Positions 1-8,996 of a DNA stretch of 64,000 nucleotides are shown here, in pieces (the first letter of the stretch is position 1; every line of letters starts with the position of its first letter). Made by a program: the position numbers and the translations under genes. The notes beneath the pieces are model-generated. The model had not been told where the DNA came from and made no database searches. It saw only the letters and a list, made by a program, of their open reading frames with translations. The stretch spans positions 1 to 64,000 of the forward strand of contig CAWJCU010000001.1 of assembly GCA_963841455.1 (NCBI GenBank), read 5' to 3'. This stretch comes from JAWVFM01 sp963841455. Lineage in GTDB: Bacteria > Actinomycetota > Thermoleophilia > Solirubrobacterales > 70-9.

Positions 1-488
1 TCCTGGCCAAGAACGGCCGCCTCGGGCCCGGCCTACTCCGGCGAGCTCATCCCGGGCACCCCGGGCGTCATCGGCCGCTACGAGATCGCCTACAGCTTCA
101 ACGTCGTCTTCGCCTCGATCCCCGAGTCGCGGCCCGTTCGTCCCGCGGCTCGTCTGCGAGCGGAAGGGGCGCATGACCGACACGACGCACTACGGCTTCG
201 AGATTCGCTCGACCCGGCAGTGGACCGAGAGCGCGAAGCTCAACGAGCGCTTCAAGGTGACGACGAGCCCGTTCCAGGATGAGAACTGGATGCTGCAGCT
301 CTTCTCGCCGACGTTCATCGACTGGCTCGGGATGCGAGAGCCCGTCCGACTTCTCCTTCGAGCTCGCCTACGGGTCGCTTCTGTGCTCGACCGAGGAGGA
401 CGACCCCACCGAGGAGCAGCTCGCCGCGCTCTGGGACGCCTCGGTCGTGGTCGCGAAGCGGATCCAGGACGAGAGCCGGGAGGCGTAA
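1..488 (+). CDS. Uncharacterised protein, 5' end outside window, two frame breaks
   Basis: I do not recognise the family. Coding starts in frame 1 of the window, moves to frame 2 near base 132 and to frame 3 near base 335, ending at TAA 486-488. Each move is explained by one extra C turning CCG into CCCG. Joined, it reads as a soluble acidic C-terminal part of about 160 residues with no clear membrane segment; the end (AALWDASVVVAKRIQDESRE) looks helical. The stop codon directly abuts the ATG of the next gene, so the two are probably co-transcribed. No function is proposed. Confidence 0.6.
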
Positions 489-932
489 ATGCAGATCAAC
501 CGCACCGGCTACCTCGTGATGGCGATCATGCTGCTCGTCTTCCTCGGCGGCGGCGCGCTCTTCACCTTCGTCGTCGACCTCGGGCCGGCCGGCATCCTCG
601 GCCCGATCTGGATGGGGACCGCCATGCTCGTCTGCGGCGGGCTCGCGATCTGGGCGGTCCAGCAGGCGCGCAGGGGCAAGCACGAGCAGTGGCTGTGGAA
701 GAACGGCCTGCGCGGCAGGGGGACGATCGTGAGCGCGAAGGCCGGCGCGCTCATCAACGAGCAGCCCGTGATGCGGTTCGAGCTCGACCTCGACGTTCCG
801 GGTCAGCCGCAGCGCCGGGTGACGCGGAAGATCATCGTCTCCAACTTCGCCGCGCCGCTCATGCAGCCGGGCCTCGTCCTGCCGGTCTACGCGAACCCGC
901 AGGACCCCGAGGACCTGCTCGTCGTCTGGTGA
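489..932 (+). CDS. Small two-helix membrane protein, DUF3592-like
   Basis: 147 residues. Two hydrophobic helices (about residues 9-30 and 38-58) are followed by a basic stretch and a beta-rich domain of about 85 residues ending in the typical DUF3592-like tail, in which a 'parameter' segment (LVLPVYANPQDPEDLLVVW) closes the protein. DUF3592 proteins are inner-membrane proteins of unknown role. The start is fixed by the adjoining upstream stop codon. It probably forms a unit with the preceding partial gene. Function unknown. Confidence 0.7.
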   Translation: MQINRTGYLVMAIMLLVFLGGGALFTFVVDLGPAGILGPIWMGTAMLVCGGLAIWAVQQARRGKHEQWLWKNGLRGRGTIVSAKAGALINEQPVMRFELDLDVPGQPQRRVTRKIIVSNFAAPLMQPGLVLPVYANPQDPEDLLVVW

Positions 933-945
933 GCGTCGCGGTATC

Positions 946-1221
946 TCAGCCCGCGTGCGTCGCGATGAGCCCCGCGAAGCCGATGACCATCGTGAGGATC
1001 ATCCCAAGGCCAACCTGGATCATCGTTCGCTGAAGCGCGTCGATTCGGGTCCCGAGCGCGGCGCCTTGCGCGTCGATCCGCGCGCCAAGCTCTGCGCCCT
1101 GTTTGTCGAGCCGGGCGCCGAGTGCCCGCAGATCTTCGTCAACACGTGCGAAGCCCGAATCGACGCGATGCGCGAGGTCGTCGAGCCGCTCATCGGTCCA
1201 GGTTGCCCTTGCTCCCTCCAC
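946..1221 (-). CDS. Short coiled-coil protein with C-terminal membrane anchor (paralogue of 11065..11379)
   Basis: 91 residues. A charged N-terminus (MEGARATWTDERLDDLAHRV) leads into heptad-like repeats built from LGARID/LGTRIDA units, then one C-terminal hydrophobic helix (about residues 70-88) ending at the C-terminus. This is a tail-anchored coiled-coil layout. The protein at 11065..11379 has the same N-terminus, the same ALQRTMIQVG junction and the same anchor, so the two are paralogues. They differ in number of coiled-coil units. Role unknown; oligomerising membrane adaptors and bdr-like proteins share this layout. Confidence 0.65.
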   Translation of the reverse strand: MEGARATWTDERLDDLAHRVDSGFARVDEDLRALGARLDKQGAELGARIDAQGAALGTRIDALQRTMIQVGLGMILTMVIGFAGLIATHAG

Positions 1222-1275
1222 CGCGGTTCAGGATACGCCGCCAGATGAGCCGATTGGCGCGCGCTTTGTGCCGGT

Positions 1276-2673
1276 TTACGCCCCGCGGCGCTGGCGCTTC
1301 GGCCGCCGCGCCGGCGGGCCCGTGATCTTCTCCGGGCCCTCGCGGTCGGCGACCTCGACGTAGTCGCGGTCGCGGTAGCCGGTGTAGATCTGGCGCGGGC
1401 GGGCGATCTTCTGCTCGGGGTCGTCGTTCAGCTCCATCCACTGAGCGACCCAGCCCGAGGTGCGGGGGATGGCGAAGATCACCGTGAACATGTCGGTCGG
1501 GATCTGGAGCGCCTCGTAGATGATCCCCGAGTAGTAGTCGACGTTCGGGTAGAGCTTGCGCTCGGTGAAGTACTCGTCGTCGAGGGCGTGCTTCTCGAGC
1601 TCCTGGGCGATCTCGACGAGCGGGTTGTACTCGGTCGCCTCGAACACGGCGTCCATGTGCTTCTGGATGATCCGCGCGCGCGGGTCGTAGTTCTTGTAGA
1701 CGCGGTGGCCGAAGCCCATGAGCTTCTCCTCGCGCTCCTTCACCTTGGCGAGGAAGTCGGGGATGTTGTCGACCGACTCGATCCGGCGCAGCATCCGCAG
1801 CACCGCCTCGTTGGCGCCGCCGTGGAGCGGCCCGTAGAGCGCCGCGACGCCGGCGGCGACCGCGGAGTAGGGGTCGACGTGCGAGGAGCCGACGCTGCGG
1901 ACCGCGTTCGTCGAGCAGTTCTGCTCGTGGTCCGCGTGGAGGATGAAGAGCACGTCGAGGGCCTTGGTGAGCCGGGGGTCGGGCTCGTAGCGCATCTCGG
2001 TCTTCTTGAACAGCATCGATTTGAAGTTGCCCGCGTAGTCGAGGTCGTTGTCGGGGTAGACGTAGGGGAGGCCCATGTTGTGGCGGTAGGCGAACGCCGC
2101 CAGCGTCGGCACCTTGGCGATCAGCCGGATCGCCGCCATGTAACGCTCCTCCGGGTCGTCGATGCGGTTGGCGTCGGGGTAGAAGGTCGACAGCGCCCCG
2201 ACGCCCGACAGCAGCATCCCCATCGGGTGGGCGTCGTAGCGGAAGGTCTCCAAGAGGTTCTTGATGTCCTCGTGGACGAAGGTGTGGTGGGTGACGTCGA
2301 AGACCCAGCGCTCGAGCTGCTTCTCCGTCGGCAGCTCGCCGAAGATCAGCAGGTAGGCGACCTCGAGGTAGCTCGAGTGCTCGCAGAGCTGCTCGATCGG
2401 GATGCCGCGGTGCTGGAGGATGCCCTTCTCGCCGTCGATGAAGGTGATCGCCGAGCGGCACGACGCGGTGTTGGTGAACGCCGGGTCGTAGGTCATGAGG
2501 CCGAAGTCGTCCTCGGAGACCTTGATCCGGCGGAAGTCCATCGCCCGGACGGTGCCGTCCGTGATCTCCATCTCGTAGGTCTCGCCGGTGCGGCTGTCGG
2601 TGACGGTCAGCGTGTCGCCGTCAGCCGTCGCGACGTTGCCGTCCTGGGCCTGGGTCTGCTCTTCGGTCGCCAT
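1276..2673 (-). CDS. gltA: Citrate synthase
   Basis: 465 residues, condensing oxaloacetate and acetyl-CoA to citrate at the entry to the TCA cycle. The family's active-site segments are all present: the histidine in ILHADHEQNCSTN, the glycine-rich GPLHGGANEAV, the second histidine in MGFGHRVYKNYDPRA and an aspartate in PNVDYYSGIIYEAL. An N-terminal extension of about 40 residues (acidic, Gln/Thr-rich) precedes the catalytic fold, as in type II hexameric bacterial enzymes. A GAGGAG-type ribosome site lies just upstream on the minus strand. No frame break. It stands alone, with the TauE-like gene upstream on the same strand. Confidence 0.96.
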   Translation of the reverse strand: MATEEQTQAQDGNVATADGDTLTVTDSRTGETYEMEITDGTVRAMDFRRIKVSEDDFGLMTYDPAFTNTASCRSAITFIDGEKGILQHRGIPIEQLCEHSSYLEVAYLLIFGELPTEKQLERWVFDVTHHTFVHEDIKNLLETFRYDAHPMGMLLSGVGALSTFYPDANRIDDPEERYMAAIRLIAKVPTLAAFAYRHNMGLPYVYPDNDLDYAGNFKSMLFKKTEMRYEPDPRLTKALDVLFILHADHEQNCSTNAVRSVGSSHVDPYSAVAAGVAALYGPLHGGANEAVLRMLRRIESVDNIPDFLAKVKEREEKLMGFGHRVYKNYDPRARIIQKHMDAVFEATEYNPLVEIAQELEKHALDDEYFTERKLYPNVDYYSGIIYEALQIPTDMFTVIFAIPRTSGWVAQWMELNDDPEQKIARPRQIYTGYRDRDYVEVADREGPEKITGPPARRPKRQRRGA

Positions 2674-2732
2674 CGGCCTCTCCTCTACGTCAAGTTCTCC
2701 TTGTCACGCGCATTCTCGCAGCTAGGCCGCAT

Positions 2733-3485
2733 TTACCCGATGAGCAGGCGCGCGATCGCGGCCAGGCCGACGACCACGATCAGGGCGCGAAGCCGCGGCT
2801 GCGAGAGCCTGCGGCCGTAGCGGGCGCCGAGGTAGCCGCCGACGATCGAGCCGGCCGCGATCAGGGCGACCACCGCCCAGTCGACGTGGGCGGCGAAGAC
2901 GAACACGATCCCGGCGACCAGGTTCACGATCGTCGACAGCACGTTCTTGAGGCCGTTCGAGCGCTGGAGGTCCTGCGGCAGCGCGAGGCCGAACAGCGCC
3001 ATCAGCAGGATCCCCTGGGCCGCGCCGAAGTAGCCGCCGTAGATCCCGGTCACGCCGGTGGCCGCGCGCAGGCTCGCGCGGTGCTCGGCGCCGGGGCGCC
3101 GGCGGTGCGCGAGGGCGCGGTCGATTCGCGGCTGCAGGGCGACGAGCACGATCGCGATCGCGATGAAGGCGGGCACGATCGCCTCGAATGCCGACGCCGG
3201 GAGCACCAGCAGCAGCGCTGCACCCGCAGCCGCACCGAGCGCCGAGAACGGCGCCAGGCTCCGAACGCGCGAGCGCTGTCCGGAGAGCTCGCGCCGGTAG
3301 CCGATCGACCCGGTGAGGGCTCCCGGGACGAGGCCGATGTTGTTGGAGACGTTCGCCGTCACCGGCGCCCATCCCAGCGAGATCAGGACCGGGAACGTGA
3401 TCAGGGTGCCGCTGCCGACGATCGTGTTGATGGTGCCGGCGGCGACCCCGGCGACGAGGATGGCGAGCGCGTCGAGTGGGGTCAG
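2733..3485 (-). CDS. TauE/SafE-family membrane permease (sulfite/organosulfur export type)
   Basis: About 250 residues. The N-terminal half-repeat LAILVAGVAAGTINTIVGSG, then TANVSNNIGLVPG, and a second half-repeat GGYFGAAQGILLMALFG match the two inverted repeats of the TauE/SafE family, with about eight membrane helices. The only ATG/GTG-type start (GTG 3362) lies inside the first half-repeat and would remove it. Coding clearly continues upstream to the end of the ATPase gene, where a CTG at 3485 overlaps its stop. The true start is therefore unusual or masked by an upstream indel. Probably translationally coupled to the ATPase gene. Substrate unknown. Confidence 0.8.
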   Translation of the reverse strand: MTPLDALAILVAGVAAGTINTIVGSGTLITFPVLISLGWAPVTANVSNNIGLVPGALTGSIGYRRELSGQRSRVRSLAPFSALGAAAGAALLLVLPASAFEAIVPAFIAIAIVLVALQPRIDRALAHRRRPGAEHRASLRAATGVTGIYGGYFGAAQGILLMALFGLALPQDLQRSNGLKNVLSTIVNLVAGIVFVFAAHVDWAVVALIAAGSIVGGYLGARYGRRLSQPRLRALIVVVGLAAIARLLIG

Positions 3486-4732
3486 CTCTCCACCTGGGCC
3501 CAGAGGCCACTGAGCGGCACGGCGAATAGCCGGTCCCCCAGCGGCACGGTCCGGTCGCCGGTGTAGATGACGACACCGCAGCGGAACGATTGCTTGCGCT
3601 TCTCGCGCAGGTCTCGCAGCATGCGCCAGTCTGAATCGCCGATCGTGGCTCGGGACTTGACCTCGACGCCGACAATGTCACCGCCGCGGTTCTCAAGGAC
3701 GAGATCGACCTCGTCGCGGTGCCTGCGGTAGTGGTAGAGACGAGGCAGCTGCTCCGACCAGTCGGCGTGCTTGACGAGCTCCATCGCGACGAAGTTCTCA
3801 AGCGCCTTCCCGGTGACCTGGTCATCGCTCAAGAGCCTGTCTTCGTCAGCGCCGAGGAGATGCAGCAGGAGACCACTGTCAACGAGGTAGAGCTTGGGAT
3901 GTTGAACCTCACGCTGACCGAGACCCGGCCGCCAGGCAGGTATGCGTTTGGTCAGGAAGATGGCCTCGAGCAGGCCGACGTACCGTGCAACGGTTTGGTG
4001 GTGGAGGCCGAGCTTGCCTCCGAGGTTTGAAGGAACGAAGAGGTTGGCCGCTTGAGCGGCCAAGAGCCGTAGTAGACGTGGCACTTCGTCGAGCTTGTAG
4101 GCATCTGCGATCGTCTCGAGGTCCTTCTCGAACGTCGTCTTTAGATAGCTCTCAAACCAGCGCGTCCGCCTCCTTCCCGACCGAAGACGAGGCTCCGGAT
4201 ACCCGCCGGCGGTGATCCGATCGCGGAGAGCCTCGCGGCCAACCGGAGCGTCGCTGACTCGAGGAGGGTCTGCAGCGAAGAGGCGATCCACGAAATTGGT
4301 GGTGGAGCGCTCGATCTCGGCCTGCGCGAGGGGCCACATGCGGACGATCTCCATGCGGCCAGTGAGGGCATCCGCCACCTTCTTGTTGCGCAAGATGTTC
4401 GCCGATCCGGTGAGGAGGAACTGCCCCGGGCTCTCGTCCTCGTCGATGATCTTCTTGATCGCGAGCAGCAGGTCCGGGCTGCCGCGCTGCACCTCGTCGA
4501 TAAGCGCGGGCCGGCGCAGCCCGGCGACGAAGCCCTCGGGATCAGTTGAGGCCGCGTCTCTGGGCGCCTTGTCATCGAGGGTGATGGTGTCGGCAAGCCG
4601 TCTGTGGTCAGCTACCTCTCCGGCGAGAGTGCTCTTGCCTACCTGCCGAGCTCCGAGGACGAAGACGACGCGCGTGTCGTCCAGGGCCTCGTCCACAAGG
4701 ATTCGGTCTCCGCGCGGGAACATCTCAGCCAT
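3482..4732 (-). CDS. AAA ATPase (AAA_14) with C-terminal DUF4143 nuclease-like domain
   Basis: 416 residues. Walker A GARQVGKST is at about residues 27-35, Walker B-like PALIDEVQ at about 76-83, and sensor-like LLTGSANI at about 106. A winged-helix region follows (HHQTVARYVGLLEAIFL), then DUF4143 with a PD-(D/E)XK-like signature DEVDLVLE...GVEVKSRA near residues 340-365. The family is widespread, often single and frequently transferred; its biological role is poorly known, and a nuclease or toxin-control role is only inferred. Upstream lies an AT-rich divergent promoter region unlike its surroundings, which fits acquisition by transfer. Confidence 0.85.
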   Translation of the reverse strand: MAEMFPRGDRILVDEALDDTRVVFVLGARQVGKSTLAGEVADHRRLADTITLDDKAPRDAASTDPEGFVAGLRRPALIDEVQRGSPDLLLAIKKIIDEDESPGQFLLTGSANILRNKKVADALTGRMEIVRMWPLAQAEIERSTTNFVDRLFAADPPRVSDAPVGREALRDRITAGGYPEPRLRSGRRRTRWFESYLKTTFEKDLETIADAYKLDEVPRLLRLLAAQAANLFVPSNLGGKLGLHHQTVARYVGLLEAIFLTKRIPAWRPGLGQREVQHPKLYLVDSGLLLHLLGADEDRLLSDDQVTGKALENFVAMELVKHADWSEQLPRLYHYRRHRDEVDLVLENRGGDIVGVEVKSRATIGDSDWRMLRDLREKRKQSFRCGVVIYTGDRTVPLGDRLFAVPLSGLWAQVES

Positions 4733-4915
4733 AATCGACCCTCATTGCTGTACAGAATAGCATTTTTGCCTGTACGGATTGATATTTTGGAGCGTATAAA
4801 CCGTCAGATTCCCATGTACAGACTGACAACTTGTGGCCAAGGCGGCTGTCGGCCGCTGGTTCGCCGCCGAGCACGTAGGGTTCATCGAAGTCACATCCAT
4901 CGACAAGGAGATGCA
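4733..4915 (+). promoter_or_regulatory. AT-rich divergent promoter region with repeated TGTAC boxes
   Basis: This 183-bp gap between two divergent genes is visibly AT-richer than the rest of the window. It holds three related boxes, CTGTACAG (4748-4755, itself a perfect palindrome), CTGTACGG (4770-4777) and ATGTACAG (4814-4821), spaced 22 and 44 bp apart, i.e. two and four helical turns. That phasing suggests an operator array read by one regulator. No canonical -35/-10 pair can be assigned with confidence. Confidence 0.5.
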
Positions 4916-5404
4916 ATGACGGCCAAGACCGATTTCACCGACGAGGAGTGGACGACGATCCTCCAGGGCCCGCCGAGCGCCGGCATGTACGTCGCCTTCT
5001 CGCAGAAGGGCGGATCGATCCGCGAGAGCTTCTCGATGGCCAAGGCGTACGCCAAGGCGAAGCAGCAGCCCGGCGGCAGCCAGCTGATCGACGAGATCGT
5101 CTCGACGAAGCCCGAGGTCGACAAGACGCGGATGCCATCGGTCGAGCAGATGGAGGCGCACCTGCTGGAGAACGTCCAGCACGCGGTCGCGCTCCTTCGC
5201 AGCAAGGCCGAGGCCGGCGAGGTCTCCGAGTACGGCCGCTTCATCGTCGGCCTCGCCGAGAGGGTCGCCGAGGCGCACCGCGAGGGCTTCATGGGCATGT
5301 CGGGTGAGCGGGTGAGCGACAAGGAGCGGGCCGCGGTGCAGCAGGTGGCCGAGACCGTGGGCGCGGAGGCGCCGCCGCCCCCAGAGGCCGCGTCGTCCGA
5401 CTAA
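4916..5404 (+). CDS. Conserved hypothetical soluble protein
   Basis: 162 residues, starting at ATG 4916 behind a strong AAGGAG site. The open frame extends further upstream, but that part lies in AT-rich intergenic DNA and is not protein-like. The sequence starts with a FTDEEW segment, is predominantly helical, has a basic central stretch (AKAYAKAKQQ) and ends with a Pro/Ala-rich tail. I recall proteins of this look as conserved hypotheticals in actinobacteria, without known function. Its TAA overlaps the vapC stop on the other strand (CTAA at 5401-5404). Confidence 0.7.
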   Translation: MTAKTDFTDEEWTTILQGPPSAGMYVAFSQKGGSIRESFSMAKAYAKAKQQPGGSQLIDEIVSTKPEVDKTRMPSVEQMEAHLLENVQHAVALLRSKAEAGEVSEYGRFIVGLAERVAEAHREGFMGMSGERVSDKERAAVQQVAETVGAEAPPPPEAASSD

Positions 5405-5817
5405 GCGTCAGCCGGGAGCAGCCGGAGCGGCCGCCCGCCGACGCCGACGACGCGGAAATGGCGCTCGTCGAGCGTCAGCACCTCGTCAACTCGGTGGCGA
5501 TCGGCGAGCACGGCGATCGAGGCGTCGGCAAGGCTGAGGCCGAGGTCCGAGTAGCGCCCGACGATCGCCCGGGCGTGCCCGATGTCCGTGCTCGACATAG
5601 GCTCGAGGCGATAGGCACCCCGCTCGACCTCGGCGAGGAGGCTGGCTCGCGCTTCCCGGCCGACGCGGGCGAGCAGCAGGTAGTCGAGCTCCGCGAGCAC
5701 GAACGGCGAAAGGAGCAGTGGCGGACTCGCTGCGCGGAGGCTGGCGGCGGCCTCGGCATGTCGGTTCTGGCTCTCGTCGAGCGCGGCGAGGAGGCCGCTC
5801 GTGTCGAGAATGATCAC
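5401..5817 (-). CDS. vapC: PIN-domain toxin, VapC family
   Basis: 138 residues with the four acidic PIN positions visible: D5 in MIILDTSGL, the Glu/Asp pair in FVLAELDYLL (about 43-45), LSLADASIAVLA (about 97) and the C-terminal LDERHF (about 118). VapC toxins are Mg-dependent ribonucleases cutting tRNA or rRNA, held inactive by a VapB antitoxin. The start overlaps the end of the antitoxin gene by 4 bp (ATGA), typical of such operons. Target unknown. Confidence 0.9.
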   Translation of the reverse strand: MIILDTSGLLAALDESQNRHAEAAASLRAASPPLLLSPFVLAELDYLLLARVGREARASLLAEVERGAYRLEPMSSTDIGHARAIVGRYSDLGLSLADASIAVLADRHRVDEVLTLDERHFRVVGVGGRPLRLLPADA

Positions 5818-6044
5818 TCGCCGAAGCCGTCCACGAGCTCGGCGTCGACCCGCTCGGCCAGCGTCGGGTCGCCGCTTCGCAGCAGTGGGATCGTCGGTGA
5901 GGGGTAGGAGTGAGCCGCGGTCGCCTCAGCCAGGGCGGAGCGGATGATCTCGGCCTCGCTGCAGCCCTCGGCCGCCGCCGTTCGCTCCAGGGCGACCTTC
6001 AGCTCATCCGGCAGATAGACCGTCGTGCGTCGCATGCCATACAT
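5814..6044 (-). CDS. vapB: Ribbon-helix-helix antitoxin, VapB family
   Basis: 76 residues. The N-terminus RRTTVYLPDELKVALERTA is a classic ribbon-helix-helix DNA-binding start (beta strand TTVYL, helix, then SEAEIIRSAL). The C-terminal half is Pro/Asp-rich and probably wraps the toxin. Either ATG 6044 (MYGMRR) or ATG 6035 (MRR) could be used. VapB proteins repress their own promoter, so the operator should lie just upstream, at about 6045-6100, where the bases are richer in A and T. Confidence 0.88.
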   Translation of the reverse strand: MYGMRRTTVYLPDELKVALERTAAAEGCSEAEIIRSALAEATAAHSYPSPTIPLLRSGDPTLAERVDAELVDGFGE

Positions 6045-6152
6045 GATGCCATACCTTCCGATTTCCCCTCTCTCTCCTCGTCAGAGGGGCATCGGCCGGT
6101 CAATTTCGCCCCCATCGGCTCGCCCTGGTCGTAGGGTCTCGTCATCGCCGGC

Positions 6153-6886
6153 GTGCCATCCACTTCGCGTCGCAAGCAGGAGGCGCTCGAGCTCTTCTCG
6201 GGGCTGCCCGCGCGCTACGACGCCCTCGGGGCGCTCCTCAGCCTCGGCCAGGACCCGCGCTGGCGGCGGGCGATGGTGGCGGCCGTCGGCGCCGCCGAGG
6301 GCGATCGCGTCCTCGACGTCGCGACCGGCACGGGCCTCGTGGCCCAGGCGCTCGTTCGCGCCTACGGCTGCCGCGTCGTCGGACTCGACCAGAGCGCCGA
6401 CATGCTCGCCGGGGCACGGCGGCGGCTCGAGCGCGATGCGGCTCTTGCGGCGCGCGTCGAGCTGGTGCGGGGTGAGGCGGAGTCGCTGCCGTTCGGCGAC
6501 GGCGAGTTCGACCATCTGACCTTCACCTACCTGCTCCGCTACGTCGAGGACCCGGCGGCGACGCTCGCGGGAGCTGGCGCGGGTGGTGAGGCCCGGCGGC
6601 CGCGTCGCCTCGCTCGAGTTCGGCCTTCCCGACCCGCCGCTCTGGCGGCCGCTGTGGTGGCTGTACACGCGAGCGCTGCTGCCGGCCGCCGGCTTCGCGC
6701 TCGGCGGGCGCGAGTGGTGGCGGGTCGGGCGCTTCCTCGGGCCCGAGCATCGAGGGGCTCTACGAGCGATGGCCGCTCGGGCGCCAGCTCGAGCTGTGGC
6801 GCGAGGCGGGCGTGGGCGATGTCCGCGCGCGGCGGATGAGCCTCGGCGGCGGGGTCGTGATCTGGGGCACGCGCGATGGCGGCTGA
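6153..6886 (+). CDS. Class I SAM methyltransferase, UbiE/MenG family (two frame breaks)
   Basis: About 243 residues once joined. SAM-binding motif I is RVLDVATGTGLVAQAL, followed by an acidic motif (VVGLDQSADML), GEAESLPF and FDHLTFTYLLRYVEDP, the UbiE/MenG pattern of quinone C-methyltransferases. Reading shifts by +1 near 6571 (an extra G in LAELARV) and near 6745 (an extra C in FLGPSIEG), giving a good C-terminal end GVVIWGTRDGG at TGA 6884-6886. It overlaps the next gene by 11 bp. Menaquinone biosynthesis (demethylmenaquinone methylation) is the likeliest role; a generic methyltransferase is the alternative. Confidence 0.8.
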
Positions 6887-7641
6887 GGCGCCGCCGCGCG
6901 AGCGGCTCGGCGGCCCCGCCTTCTACGCGCTGCGCCCCGGCGGGTGGCGCGACCTGGTCACGATCCTCCACCCGCCCTACACCCTGTGGCACCTGAGCTA
7001 CGTGGCGCTCGGAGCCGCCGCGGCGCCGGCGGTGCACCTCGACCGGCTCGTGGCGGCGCTCGCGGCCTTCTTCCTGGCGGTCGGTTTGAGCGCCCACGCG
7101 CTCGACGAGCTTCACGGCCGCCCTCTCGGTACGGCCCTGAGCGACCGCGCGCTCGTAGCGATCGCGTTCGTCGGCTCTCGCCGGCGCCGTGGGGATCGGC
7201 ATCGCCGGCTGCTTCGTCGTCTCGGCGTCGCTCCTGCCGCTGGTGGCGGTCGGCGCCTTCCTCGTTCCCGCCTACAACCTCGAGCTCGCGGGCGGCCGCT
7301 TCCACACCGACTTCTGGTTCGCCGCCGCATGGGGGGCGTTCCCGGCGCTCGTGGGCTGGTGGTCGAACGCGCTCGGGGTGCACACGGCCGGGCAGGCTGT
7401 GGCGGGCGCCGCCGTGGTGGGCGCCTGCTTCTGGCTCAGCGTCGCGCAGCGGCGCCTCTCGACGCCGGTGCGCGAGCTTCGCCGCCGCACGGTCGCGGTG
7501 GGCGGCGAGCAGCGGCTCGCCGACGGCTCGGTCGTCGAGCTCGACGCGGCGCGCCTCGCCGCCCCGCTCGACGGCGCGCTGCGGGCGCTGTCGGTGGCGC
7601 TGCCCGCGCTGGCCGTGGCGCTCGTGGCGATCAGGCTGTAG
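6876..7641 (+). CDS. Polytopic membrane protein, possibly UbiA-prenyltransferase-like (one frame break)
   Basis: About 254 residues after correcting an extra base near 7172. An early motif DLVTILHPPYTLWHLSYVALGAA begins the first helix, and LSAHALDELHGRPLGTALSD resembles the Asp/Glu-containing loop after helix 2 of UbiA-type prenyltransferases. About six to seven hydrophobic helices follow in the joined reading. Overlap with the UbiE-type methyltransferase suggests a shared lipid or quinone pathway. The UbiA link is tentative; it may simply be an uncharacterised membrane protein. Its stop overlaps the convergent kinase gene by 11 bp. Confidence 0.6.
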
Positions 7642-8996
7642 GGACCGGCGCGCGGCGCGGCAGCCTGACCGTGAAGACCGCGCCGCCGTCCGGCGCGTTC
7701 GCCGCCGCGGCGCGGCCGCCGTGCGCGTCGGCGACGGTCGCCACGATGGAGAGGCCCAGGCCGGACCCGCCGCCGTTCTCGGGCCCGCCGCTGCGCTTGC
7801 TCCAGAAGCGATCGAACACGTGCGCGGCGGCGCCGTCGGGCAGGCCCGGGCCGTGGTCCCGCACCCTGAGCTCGACGTCGTCGGGGGCGCCGGTCACCGT
7901 GACCTCCACCGCGGTGCCGTCGGGCGTGTGCGCGACGGCGTTCGCGAGCAGGTTGGCCGCCACCTGGCGGAGCTGACCGGGGTCGCCGTGCACCTCGGTG
8001 CCACCGTCGCCGGCGATGTCGAGCTTGACCGGGCGGCTCGGCGCGCTCGCGCGCGCGTCCTCGGCCGCGTCGGCGGCGATCTCGGCGATGTCGACCCGCT
8101 CACGCCGAGGCTCGCGGACCTCGTCGAGGCGCGCCAGCGTCAGGAGGTCGTCGACGAGCACGCCCATGCGCGCCGACTCGTCCTCGATTCGCCGCATCGC
8201 CGTCCGCAGGTCGTCGGGGTCGGCGTCGGCGCCGAGCCGGAAGAGCTCCGAGTAGCCGCGGATCGACGCCAGCGGGGTCCGGAGCTCGTGCGAGGCGTCA
8301 GCGAGGAACCTCCGCATCCGCTCCTCGCTCGCCTCGCGCTCGGCGAGCGCACCCTGGATCCGGCCGACCCCGATCACCCACCATCCGAGGGCGGCGAGTG
8401 CGGCGAGCACGACGCCCGAAACGATGAGCCCGATCAGGCGCACATGGGCCAGCGTCTGGTCGGTGCCGCCGAGCGGCACCGCGACCACCAGCGTCCTGGA
8501 GCTTCCCGGAAGCCGAACCGCCGCCGCGCGGAAGCCGGACGACCCCGTCGTGGCGGCCGTCGTGAACGTGTCCAAGCGAGTCGGGACTCGTCGAGATCGG
8601 CGGGTGCGCCGGGAGCACGGGTCGCGGCAGGCCTCGCTCCCCGTAGGAGAACGGAGCGCGCTTCACCACCTTGCCGCCGGAGAGGACCACCCCGTATGTG
8701 CCCGGGGGCGTGTCGAGCTGGTCGGGCGGCCCTCCGGGCGGCGGGCCGCCGCGGAAGGGGATGCGCGGGGCGCCGGGAGGGGGACGCCCCGGGGCGAGCG
8801 GCGCCGGCACGGGCCTCGAGCTGTCGGGGCTGAAGGTGAGGGCGCGGCCGACCGGCTCGATCGCGGAGGTGACCTGCTGGTCGACCTGCTGATAGAGGTA
8901 GCTCCGAAGCTCGAGGTAGAAGACGCCGTCGACGATGATGAGGCCGATCGCCGCCGTCGCGACGAGGGCGAGCATGAGCCGGGCGCGGCGAGACAT
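7631..8996 (-). CDS. Sensor histidine kinase, MprB/TcrY-like (one frame break)
   Basis: About 455 residues after removing an extra C near 8600. First membrane helix at residues 8-30, then a proline-rich extracytoplasmic sensor of about 130 residues, a second helix (IGLIVSGVVLAALAALGWWV), a short HAMP-like linker, the HisKA box FLADASHELRTPLASI with the phospho-acceptor His, and a HATPase domain with NLLANAVAHT, DHGPGLPDG and GGGSGLGLSIV. It senses an unknown envelope signal and phosphorylates the adjacent regulator. Its ATG overlaps the regulator's stop (TGATG). Confidence 0.9.

Noticed and set aside
1588..2820. Long open frame opposite citrate synthase
   Set aside because: High GC keeps the reverse strand open. 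The translation is a Val/Leu/Asp/Arg-rich shadow without motifs, and the other strand is an intact citrate synthase.
4604..4915. N-terminal extension of the hypothetical protein at 4916
   Set aside because: The frame is open upstream but runs through AT-rich promoter DNA and the ATPase start; the strong AAGGAG site fixes ATG 4916.
3482..6044. ATPase/DUF4143, hypothetical gene and VapBC as a defence island
   Set aside because: Genes are in different orientations with no shared operon and no recognised defence partner; each family is common outside defence loci.
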